From the NCBI RefSeq assembly GCF_029910095.1, contig NZ_CP094526.1, positions 1,240,001 to 1,304,000 of the forward strand: 64,000 bases of DNA, given 5' to 3'. Made by a program: the position numbers and the translations under genes. The first letter of the stretch is position 1. Each line of letters opens with the position of its first letter. Shown piece by piece: positions 25,862-33,123 of the stretch. This stretch comes from Bradyrhizobium sp. ISRA464 (GTDB lineage: Bacteria > Pseudomonadota > Alphaproteobacteria > Rhizobiales > Xanthobacteraceae). The notes beneath the pieces were generated by a model. It was not told the origin of the DNA. It was given only the letters and a program-made list of their open reading frames with translations, and searched no databases.

Positions 25862-26572
25862 GTGACGGCAGGCGCGCAGGCTTCGGGAGACAGTGACGAC
25901 ATGCGCGTTTCGAGGGTCACGGTCGCGGACGTGCCGTTGCTCGCGGATTTCTCCGGCGCGCTGTTCTGGGAAGAGCAGCGCCTGCTCGTTGTCTCCGACC
26001 TGCATCTGGAAAAGGGCTCGAGCTTTGCCGCGCGCGGCGTGCTGCTGCCGCCCTACGACACGGTGGCGACGCTGAGCCGGCTCGCCGCCGTGATCGCGCG
26101 CCACGATCCGCGCCAGGTGATCGCGCTCGGCGACAGTTTTCACGATCGCGATGCGCATGAGCGGCTGTCGGAATCCGATCGCGAGGCGCTGACCGCGCTG
26201 CAGGCACGGCGCAACTGGATCTGGATTTCGGGCAATCACGATCCGGCGCCGCCCGCCGATCTCGGCGGCGTTGTCGCAAGCGAGGTCGCGATCGGCCCGA
26301 TCGTGTTCCGGCACGAGCCGACCGGGGCAAGCGGTGAGATTGCCGGCCATCTGCATCCCAAGGCGCGCGTGCCGACCCGCGGCCGCTCGATCGAGCGCCG
26401 CTGCTTTGCCAGCGACGGCGAGCGCGCGGTGATGCCGGCCTTCGGCGCCTACACCGGAGGCTTGAGCATCCGCGACGCCGCGTTTGCAAAGATCTTCGGC
26501 TCGCCGGGCTTCATGGCGCATGTGCTCGGCGACAACCGCGTGCACGCCTTTGCCGCGTCGCGGTGCTATTGA
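25862..26572 (+). CDS. pdeM: Ligase-associated metallophosphoesterase PdeM
   Basis: A 236-aa calcineurin-like phosphoesterase of the DNA ligase-associated family (PdeM). Metal motifs are SDLHLEKG (D46, H48), GDSFHD, SGNHD and AGHLHPKAR. In characterised members the enzyme is a manganese-dependent phosphodiesterase encoded beside the Lhr-type helicase. The GTG at 25862 has GGGAACGGGA just upstream; an internal ATG (residue 14) is possible. It follows the helicase on the same strand, separated by repeat R2 copy B. Together with the exonuclease and ligase it completes the four-gene set. Confidence 0.9.
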   Translation: MTAGAQASGDSDDMRVSRVTVADVPLLADFSGALFWEEQRLLVVSDLHLEKGSSFAARGVLLPPYDTVATLSRLAAVIARHDPRQVIALGDSFHDRDAHERLSESDREALTALQARRNWIWISGNHDPAPPADLGGVVASEVAIGPIVFRHEPTGASGEIAGHLHPKARVPTRGRSIERRCFASDGERAVMPAFGAYTGGLSIRDAAFAKIFGSPGFMAHVLGDNRVHAFAASRCY

Positions 26573-26605
26573 GGCCCTTCGTCATTCCGGGGCACGCCGC
26601 AGTTC

Positions 26606-26694
26606 GTAGGATGGGTAGAGCGTAGCGAAACCCATCATCCATCCTCGCGGCGACCGCGATGGTTTCGCTTCGCTCTACCCACCTGCGTGAACGA
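26606..26694. repeat. Repeat R4 (GTAGGATGGGT-type), copy 1
   Basis: Imperfect palindrome: GTAGGATGGGTAGAGCGTAG on the left and TTCGCTTCGCTCTACCCACC on the right, with an inner GCGGCGACCGC. A related copy is at 47930-48008. Intergenic, downstream of PdeM. Confidence 0.7.
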
Positions 26695-26699
26695 GTGTG

Positions 26700-27147
26700 A
26701 CGGAGAGGGAGTGTCGCCCTGCGACAAATCACCCCGACGGGCAAAATTCCGCTTCGTGTTTGACCCAACTCAGCAGTCTAATACGCCGGTCTCACCCGAT
26801 TGAGGGGCGCGTCGCGATCGTCACGAGTGTTGCGGTGAGATGCGGTGGACGTGGATCATGTGACTGACGAGCACGTGTGAAGCGGACGGTGAAATCGTGC
26901 AGACCTGACGCCCTAGTGGCAGGTGTCTCTTCGTAAGGTGCCGATGCGCTTTGCGAAGACGGTGACAAAAAAGCCCAGTCTCGCCGGGGAGAGCACGTAT
27001 AAGCCGTAGCCCATCGCGCAGGGAAAGCCGGGATTGCTCCGGTTTCACCTGTGGTCCTACCCCCGGTGCTTTTTTGTTGCACCGGGCCCATGGGTGCGAT
27101 CGGCACCCGGCTTTCCCTGCGCCCTCTGATCACGAGAGGGCGGAACG
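26700..27147 (-). other. Large multi-hairpin intergenic element (candidate ncRNA or mobile repeat)
   Basis: About 450 bp with no believable gene but dense pairing. A perfect 17-bp inverted repeat (27016-27032 with 27106-27122, GCGCAGGGAAAGCCGGG) encloses two smaller hairpins: CCCGGTGC/GCACCGGG (27062-27069/27079-27086) and GGGTGC/GCACCC (about 27092-27107, whose right arm overlaps the long arm, so the two pairings would compete). A further hairpin, CCCTCTGATCACGAGAGGG, follows at 27123-27141. On the minus strand the rest reads as a continuous unit down to GTGATTTGTCGC near 26730. I recall similar sequence recurring in Bradyrhizobium genomes, from memory only. Strand and function are not proven. 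Confidence 0.55.
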
Positions 27148-27205
27148 AAATTCAAAACTCGGACAGATCATGTCGCGAAAATGTAGACGCGCGTCATATA
27201 CACCC

Positions 27206-27306
27206 GTCATGCCCCGCGAAGGCGGGGCATCCAGTACGCCGCTGCCCCTCGGCTCATGCACCGCCGTCTCTGGAATACTGGATCACCCGCATGCGCGGGT
27301 GATGAC
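27206..27306. repeat. Repeat R5 (GTCATGCCCCGCG-type)
   Basis: Left hairpin GCCCCGCGAAGGCGGGGC followed by ATCCAGTACGCC, and a right half TGGAATACTGGATCACCCGC with the hairpin CACCCGCATGCGCGGGTG. ATCCAGTA and TACTGGAT pair as the outer arms. It lies downstream of the LysR gene. Confidence 0.75.
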
Positions 27307-27396
27307 ATCGAGAGCTTGGCTATTTGATCTTGAATCGGGAACGATCTCCGATGTCGTCTCCGCGGTTCGCCGGGACGATCGACGGCATGACCTCCC

Positions 27397-28260
27397 CTAC
27401 GCCGCCTTCGCCTGCACCGTGTCGCAATACTCGGCGAGCCGGTCAGCGAGCCGCAATGTCGCGGGGCTGGCCTCGGGGGCCGCGACGAGGGCGACCTCGG
27501 TTTTGTCGATCGGCGCAAAGCCGTCTTTCGCCGTCAGCACGCGATGATCGGCCTGAATCGACATCTCCGACAGGATGCTCAGCCCCAGGCCGGCCGCGAC
27601 GGCAGCCTGGATGCCGGCGAGGCTGGAGGAGGTGTAGGCCATGTGCCAGTTGCGGCCGGCACTCTCCAGCGCATGGATGGCGCGGGCGCGATAGAGGCAG
27701 CCCGAGGCGAAACCGATCAACGGCACCGAGCCGGTCGCAATGTCGCGCGGATGGCTCTTGCTGGTGACCCAGTGCACGCGCTCCGGCCACACCGCGATGC
27801 CGCCCTTCTCGCTGGCATCGCGCTTGATCAGCGCAAGATCGAGATCGCCGCGCTCCAGATCGCGATACAGAAACAGGCTCTGGCCGGTATGCACGTCGAG
27901 CCGCAGGCTCGGATGGCTGCGCGAGAAGGTCGCGAGCAATTTTGTCAGCCGATACGCCGCAAAGTCCTCGGTGATGCCGATCCGGATCGCGCCTTCGCTG
28001 CCGGGACGCGAGAGCACGTCGCGCGCTTCCTCCGCCAGCGCCAACAGCCGCCGCGCATAGGTCAAAAGCCGTTCGCCGGCTTCGGTCGGAGTGACGTCCT
28101 TGCCGCTGCGGATCAGAAGCGCCTGACCGACATCCTCCTCCAGCCGCTTGATCTGCTGGCTCACCGTCGATTGCGTGCGGTGGACGCGTTCGCCCGCGCG
28201 GGTGAAGCCGCCGGCATCGACCACCGAGACGAAACTGCGCAGCAACTCGAGGTCGAGCAT
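27397..28260 (-). CDS. LysR family transcriptional regulator
   Basis: A 287-aa LysR-type regulator. The N-terminal HTH is at about 1-60 (MLDLELLRSFVSVVDAGGFT, RTQSTVSQQIKRLEE); the rest is the effector-binding domain. The ATG at 28260 has GGAGG 6 bp upstream. It is divergent from the EamA transporter gene 97 bp away, the usual layout for a LysR regulator and its target, so it probably controls the EamA/MBL pair (inference). Effector unknown. Confidence 0.9.
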   Translation of the reverse strand: MLDLELLRSFVSVVDAGGFTRAGERVHRTQSTVSQQIKRLEEDVGQALLIRSGKDVTPTEAGERLLTYARRLLALAEEARDVLSRPGSEGAIRIGITEDFAAYRLTKLLATFSRSHPSLRLDVHTGQSLFLYRDLERGDLDLALIKRDASEKGGIAVWPERVHWVTSKSHPRDIATGSVPLIGFASGCLYRARAIHALESAGRNWHMAYTSSSLAGIQAAVAAGLGLSILSEMSIQADHRVLTAKDGFAPIDKTEVALVAAPEASPATLRLADRLAEYCDTVQAKAA

Positions 28261-28357
28261 CGCAGCCTCCATTCGAAAATCAACTGAATGCCAGTCTATC
28301 ATTTAATTTCCAAATATCAAAGCACGAGCCTAGATCATGGGCAAAGGAGACCCTCCC

Positions 28358-29287
28358 ATGTCAGTCGCCCCCGCCGTCGCGATGCCCCGCACCCGCTTCA
28401 ACGCGCTGCCGTTGCTGATCGCCCTGTTCTGCCTGCTCTGGAGCTTCGCCTTCGTCGCCGGCAAGATCGGCGTCACGGATTGCCCGCCGCTGATCCTGCT
28501 CGCCGCGCGTTTCTCGCTCGCCGGCGTGCTGATTCTCGCTATCTCGTTGCTGCGCAGGGACGAATGGGACCTCACCTGGCGCGATGTTGCCGTGTTCGCC
28601 GTGCTCGGCGTCGCCAACAACGCACTCTATCTCGGCCTCGGCTACACCGGGCTGAAGACGGTCTCCGCCGGTCTCGGCGCGTTGATCGTGTCGGCCAATC
28701 CGGTGTTCACCGCCGTCCTGGCGGCGCTGTTCCTCGGCGAGGCGCTTACCTGGCGCAAGGTCACGGGCCTGCTGCTCGGCATTGCCGGCGTCGCTTTCAT
28801 CGTCTGGCATCGCATGTCGGTTGGCTCAGACAGTCCGCACGGCATCCTGTTCACCTTGGCCTCGCTCGCCTCGATCGTCGGCGGCACCATCCTGTTCAAG
28901 CTGCTGGCGCCCAAGGGCAGCCTGTGGATCGGCAACGGCATCCAGAACATCGCCGGCGGCCTTGCGGTGATGCCGTTCGCCTTTGCATTCGCCAAGGTCG
29001 GCGAAATCGTGCCGAGCGCGCGGCTCGCCGGCGCCTTCGCCTTCCTCGTGCTCGGCGGTTCGATCCTCGCCTATCTGCTCTGGTTTCATCTCCTGAAAGT
29101 GTGTGGCGCCACGGCCGCAAGCGCCTATCACTTCCTGATGCCGCCGCTCGGCATGCTGTTCGCCTTCCTCGTGCTCGGCGAGCACGTCGAATTCCGCGAC
29201 CTGCTCGGGATCGTTCCGGTGGCACTCGGCATTTATCTGGTGACCCGCCCTGCGGCTGCCGCATCGTCCAAGAGGAGCGTGACATGA
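28358..29287 (+). CDS. EamA/DMT superfamily transporter
   Basis: A 309-aa inner-membrane protein with ten predicted helices in two EamA repeats (ALFCLLWSFAFVAGKIGV at the start of repeat 1; ASIVGGTILFKLL at the start of repeat 2). The family exports amino acids or other metabolites. The ATG at 28358 is 9 bp after AAAGGAG; an upstream ATG at 28337 precedes that site and is unlikely. The stop overlaps the next gene's ATG (ATGA), indicating coupling with the MBL hydrolase. Confidence 0.88.
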   Translation: MSVAPAVAMPRTRFNALPLLIALFCLLWSFAFVAGKIGVTDCPPLILLAARFSLAGVLILAISLLRRDEWDLTWRDVAVFAVLGVANNALYLGLGYTGLKTVSAGLGALIVSANPVFTAVLAALFLGEALTWRKVTGLLLGIAGVAFIVWHRMSVGSDSPHGILFTLASLASIVGGTILFKLLAPKGSLWIGNGIQNIAGGLAVMPFAFAFAKVGEIVPSARLAGAFAFLVLGGSILAYLLWFHLLKVCGATAASAYHFLMPPLGMLFAFLVLGEHVEFRDLLGIVPVALGIYLVTRPAAAASSKRSVT

Positions 29288-30051
29288 GCATCACCATCAC
29301 CCTGATCGGGGGACCCACGGCATTGATCGAGATCGACGGGTTCCGCTTGCTGACCGATCCGACCTTCGATGCGCCCGGCGACTATCAATTGCCGCATGTC
29401 AAGCTGGAGAAGCTGACCGGCCCTGCGCTCGGCGCGCGCGACGTCGGTGAGATCGATGCGGTGTTGCTGAGCCACGACCAGCACTCCGACAATCTCGATC
29501 ATGCCGGCCGCGATTTCCTGAAGCAGGCGAAGCGCGTGCTGACCACCGAGGCCGGCGCCAAGCGGCTCGGCGGCACGACCGAGGGCTTCGTGCCGTGGGG
29601 CTCGACTGTATTGAAGAAGGGCGATCGGTCGCTGACCATCACCGCAACGCCGGCACGGCATGGGCCCGCGGGGATCGAGCCGCTGTCCGGCGATGTCATC
29701 GGCTTCGTGGTGGAGTCGAGCAGGGCAGGCAACCGCCCGATCTATGTCAGCGGCGACACCACCTGGTTCGACGGCGTCGCCGAGGTCGCGCGGCGGTTCA
29801 ATTGCGGCGTGGTGCTGCCTTTCGCCGGCGCGGCGCAGACCCGTGGGCCGTTCCATCTCACCATGGACACCAATGACACGATCGAGACTGCGCGCGCGTT
29901 TGCGGATGCGGTGATCGTGCCGGTTCATACCGACGGCTGGGCGCATTTCCGGCAGAATGCCAACGACCTGCGGATGTCCTTCGACACCCTCGGCTTCGGC
30001 CGCCGGCTGCGGATTCTCGAGCCCGGTGTCGCCACCGTCATCGAGCCATGA
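29284..30051 (+). CDS. UlaG-like MBL-fold metal-dependent hydrolase
   Basis: A 255-aa beta-lactamase-superfamily hydrolase of the UlaG/YtkL-like group. The start ITLIGGPTALIEIDGFRLLTDPTF is typical. The metal-binding motif is unusual in spacing: LLSHDQHSDNLDH where relatives have SHDHYDHLD. Other ligands are ATPARHGP, YVSGDTTWFDG and VPVHTDGWAH. Translation is coupled to the EamA exporter through a four-base overlap, so the hydrolase may act on the exporter's substrate (inference). Confidence 0.82.
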   Translation: MSITITLIGGPTALIEIDGFRLLTDPTFDAPGDYQLPHVKLEKLTGPALGARDVGEIDAVLLSHDQHSDNLDHAGRDFLKQAKRVLTTEAGAKRLGGTTEGFVPWGSTVLKKGDRSLTITATPARHGPAGIEPLSGDVIGFVVESSRAGNRPIYVSGDTTWFDGVAEVARRFNCGVVLPFAGAAQTRGPFHLTMDTNDTIETARAFADAVIVPVHTDGWAHFRQNANDLRMSFDTLGFGRRLRILEPGVATVIEP

Positions 30052-30108
30052 TGAGGAATCCGATCTGAGGATTCATGGAAGGAGATCGACGCAGGAAACC
30101 GTCGCGGC

Positions 30109-30184
30109 TAGAGCAAGATGAGATTGGGTTGAATCGGTCTCGCGGCAGACGCGCTGCACCTCTCCCGCTTGCGGGGGAGGGAGC
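30109..30184. repeat. Composite repeat: GAATCGGTCTCGC module plus R1 half hairpin
   Basis: TAGAGCAAGATGAGATTGGG with TTGAATCGGTCTCGC, then CTCTCCCGCTTGCGGGGGAG. The same order of modules occurs at 61841, where the right part runs on into a full R1 element. This copy stops after the first R1 hairpin, between convergent genes. Confidence 0.65.
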
Positions 30185-30206
30185 GCAGTCCCGTCGCGGC
30201 AGCGCT

Positions 30207-30989
30207 TTAGTCCTTGCGGAACACGATCGAGGCCATCCAGCCCGTCATCAGCGCCATGAGCGCGGTGACGAGGCCGTAGGCGAAGCCGTTCTGTCGCGCG
30301 GTGGTCGCGACGAACTGCTCGAAACCGACCTTGACGATCTCGAAAGCGGTCTCGGTTTTCGTCACCAGTTTGCCGTCGGCGAACAGCTTGATCTCGACAT
30401 TGTAGATGCCGATCGGCACCTCCGCCGGCAGCGGAATGCCGGTGCGGAACAGGGTCGGCGTCAGGAATGTCACGGCCGAGGTCGCCTCGCGATAGAGCCC
30501 GTGCTCGGAGCGCAGCCGCACGAAGGCGCTGCGGAAGGCGTCGTTCGGCACCACGTCGGCATAGTCGGAGCCGACGCGCTGCATCAAGAGCACGTTGTTG
30601 AGCCCGAGCTGCTGGCGCCGCTGCACGTCGGGGGACGCGATCGCGTCGAACGGGCGATTGGAGAACAGCGCCAGATAGCCCGGCACTTGCAGGAACTGCC
30701 GGGAGTCGGTGTTGATCCAGATGCCGAACCGGCGCTCCTTGCGGCGCGTGACCATGTCGGCGCGCGGGCCGGAGACGGTGACGACGAGGTCGTAGCTGCC
30801 GCGGCCGGGCGGTGTCCTGGCGTCCTTCTCGACCGAGCCGAACAGCACGAGCTCGCCGCCGGAATAGTTCGGCGTCACGGTGACGCGGTGGTTGGAGACC
30901 GACGCGATCAGCCGCTCGGCATGGGCCGGCGCCGCCGCCAGCGCGACGGCGAAGAGACCCATGAACGCAAGCCGCGCGCACAGTCTCAT
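30207..30989 (-). CDS. TIGR02186 family membrane-anchored protein
   Basis: A 260-aa alphaproteobacterial protein of the TIGR02186 family. It has a signal peptide (about 1-24, ending AHAE), a beta-rich periplasmic domain with FGSVEKDARTPPGRGSYDLV and FGIWINTDSRQF, and a C-terminal transmembrane helix (about 233-255, YGLVTALMALMTGWMASIV). It is typically encoded next to a TauE/SafE permease, as here: the start overlaps the tauE-like stop by four bases (30986-30989). Function unknown; an accessory role in anion export is inferred from context. Confidence 0.85.
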   Translation of the reverse strand: MRLCARLAFMGLFAVALAAAPAHAERLIASVSNHRVTVTPNYSGGELVLFGSVEKDARTPPGRGSYDLVVTVSGPRADMVTRRKERRFGIWINTDSRQFLQVPGYLALFSNRPFDAIASPDVQRRQQLGLNNVLLMQRVGSDYADVVPNDAFRSAFVRLRSEHGLYREATSAVTFLTPTLFRTGIPLPAEVPIGIYNVEIKLFADGKLVTKTETAFEIVKVGFEQFVATTARQNGFAYGLVTALMALMTGWMASIVFRKD

Positions 30990-31915
30990 GGTGGGACTCC
31001 GCCGCTTTCACGGATGCTGTAGAGGTCCTGAGGCCGGATCACCAGCTCGACCGCGAAGCGGATGCCGACCGCGAGCACCAAGAGGCCGAGCAGCAGGCGC
31101 AGATGCTCGCCGCGGATCTTCTGACCGGCGCGCGCGCCGAACTGCGCGCCGGTGACGCCGCCGACCATCAGGATCAGCGCCAGCACGGCGTCGACCAGAT
31201 GGTTGGTCATGGCATGCAGCATGGTGGCGATCACCATGGTGACGAAGGTGAGCACCATCGAGGTGCCGATCACGGTCGAGGTCGGCACCCGCAGCAGATA
31301 GATCATCAGCGGCACCAGGATGAAGCCGCCGCCGATGCCCATGATCGCGCCGATGAAGCCGATGACGAGGCCGACCACGATGACGGGAATGACCGAGAGG
31401 TAGATCTTGGAGCGCTTGAAGCGCAGCTTCAGCGGCAGGCCGTGGATCCAGCCATGGCTGCCGGGCTTGCGCAGCGTGACCGCGCCGCCGCGGCGGGCGC
31501 GCAGCATCGCGCGCAGGCCTTCCCAGAACATCAAGCTGCCGACCGTGGTCAGCAGGATGACATAGGACAGCGCGATCATCAGGTCGAGCTGGCCGAGCGA
31601 GCGCAGATAGGTGAAGGTCCACACCCCGAGCGCGGTGCCGAGCGTGCCGCCTATCAGCAGGACCGTGGCCAGCAGCGGGTCGATCGCGCGTCGGCGCCAA
31701 TAGGAGATCGCGCCCGAGAACGACGAGGCCGCAATGTGGCTCGCGACGGAGGCGACCGCGACCGCGGGTGCGATGCCGACGAAGATCAGAAGCGGCGTCA
31801 TCAGGAAGCCGCCGCCGATGCCGAACATGCCGGAGACGAAGCCCACCGCCGCGCCCATCGCCAGGATGAGGAAGACATTGACCGGAATGTCGGCGATCGG
31901 GAGGTAGAGCTGCAC
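30986..31915 (-). CDS. Sulfite exporter TauE/SafE family permease
   Basis: A 309-aa membrane protein with about eight helices and two TauE repeats marked by GMFGIGGGFLMTPLLIFVG and IMGIGGGFILVPLMIYLL. The family exports sulfite, sulfoacetate or related organosulfur anions. I chose the GTG at 31915 (MQLYLPIADIP) because the hydrophobic protein starts there; the longer frame is Arg-rich and not membrane-like. It is the first gene of an operon with TIGR02186, linked by ATGA. Confidence 0.85.
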   Translation of the reverse strand: MQLYLPIADIPVNVFLILAMGAAVGFVSGMFGIGGGFLMTPLLIFVGIAPAVAVASVASHIAASSFSGAISYWRRRAIDPLLATVLLIGGTLGTALGVWTFTYLRSLGQLDLMIALSYVILLTTVGSLMFWEGLRAMLRARRGGAVTLRKPGSHGWIHGLPLKLRFKRSKIYLSVIPVIVVGLVIGFIGAIMGIGGGFILVPLMIYLLRVPTSTVIGTSMVLTFVTMVIATMLHAMTNHLVDAVLALILMVGGVTGAQFGARAGQKIRGEHLRLLLGLLVLAVGIRFAVELVIRPQDLYSIRESGGVPP

Positions 31916-32176
31916 GCGCGTCGCTTCTTCTCGGTTCGCCGCGGTCAGCCGCAAGACTGCGCCACGGCGTGGTGTCCTGGTCGGGCATTCTCGGGCAGAG
32001 CAATCCGGTCGGCGCGCTAACGAGCAGGCGAACGCGGGTCGAGTGCCAGGTTCCTGCATAACCGAAATCGGCCGGAGGAGGGACTAAAGAATCCGATCCC
32101 GGCGGCTTTTTTGCCGCATGTCGCCGCGGCTCCGCCGATGTGGTTGATGCTTCAGATGAATGACGGCCACATCGAT

Positions 32177-33034
32177 TCAGGGCCGATCGACCGGTGTGGT
32201 GATGAGGTTCATCGCAAACGCGTCTTTCGGATTGAGCCAGCGAATATCCGAGGTCTGCGACATGAGCTCGACGATTCTGGAGGAAACGCCCATCTTGGTC
32301 ATGTAGCCGAGCACCCGGCCCTGGGTGCGCTGGGTCTCCGCGACGGGATCGTGCATCGGCCCTTCCGTGGTGAAGCGGTGGACGCCGAGCAACGATCCAT
32401 GAATGCCGTAGCGGGTCTTGCCGCCGGCATAGACCAGCACGCAGGCGCTGGCGCAGGACGCCGCGCGCACCTGTCCAGAAGCGTCCGCCGTGCCGACCGC
32501 AGTGGCGAGCCCGTGCGCACGGATGATCTCGCCCATGATGGTACCCTGGTTCAACTTGCCGCCGTCGGACGACAGCAGGATCACATCACCCGGCGAGAGT
32601 TGCGCCTTCTTAAGCTGATCGTGAAGCCAGCTTGCGCTGGCCACGCCGATGTCGCCGCTGATGGCAAGCGCCCGCCGGCCTCGGCCCGAGCCGTCAATGT
32701 CAACGTTCGGAATGACCGCCGACTTCATGCTCGGCGCGACGAGGGTTTCGCGCGAATAATCCCAGGCGCCCGGCCGCGACAGATCGCGATAGGCGCGAAT
32801 CGCGACACCCGACAGTAGCAGGACGAAGATCACCACGGACCAGACGGAAGGTCTGAAAATGCCGTGCTGAGGGGGAACGTTTGCGCGGCGAGGTGCGGCT
32901 GCGCGAGGCGGTCCGTCGCGATACGGCGGCTGGCGCGGCGGCGCGATGCGCGGACCGGTTGGCGACGAACGGTGCACTCCCGTTCCTTCGTCCAGGCGGT
33001 CGTCGGCAGACAAGCGGGGTCCTCCCAGCGGCAA
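32177..33034 (-). CDS. Membrane-anchored ClpP-like protein (COG3904-type)
   Basis: A 285-aa protein with a Pro/Arg-rich cytoplasmic tail (about 1-60), one transmembrane helix (about 63-82, SVWSVVIFVLLLSGVAIRAY) and a periplasmic ClpP/crotonase-like domain. Signatures are ALAISGDIGVASAS, ILLSSDGGKLNQG (an SDGG oxyanion-type turn) and SCASACVLVYAGG, where ClpP has its active Ser. The family is annotated as predicted periplasmic protein; proteolytic activity is unproven. It shares the CASAC signature with the secreted protein at 5035-5505. Confidence 0.7.
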   Translation of the reverse strand: MPLGGPRLSADDRLDEGTGVHRSSPTGPRIAPPRQPPYRDGPPRAAAPRRANVPPQHGIFRPSVWSVVIFVLLLSGVAIRAYRDLSRPGAWDYSRETLVAPSMKSAVIPNVDIDGSGRGRRALAISGDIGVASASWLHDQLKKAQLSPGDVILLSSDGGKLNQGTIMGEIIRAHGLATAVGTADASGQVRAASCASACVLVYAGGKTRYGIHGSLLGVHRFTTEGPMHDPVAETQRTQGRVLGYMTKMGVSSRIVELMSQTSDIRWLNPKDAFAMNLITTPVDRP

Positions 33035-33123
33035 GCGCTGTTCGTGCGGCGCGTGCCTATCTACACGGTTAGATTGCTGAGGGATAGGACCGCCAAGCCG
33101 GGATGGTGCCCGGCTGAGCTGCG

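Noticed and set aside
26700..27147. Short open frames in the large gene-free gap
   Set aside because: Their sequence follows the palindromes and none has a ribosome site or domain; the region is better seen as a structured element.
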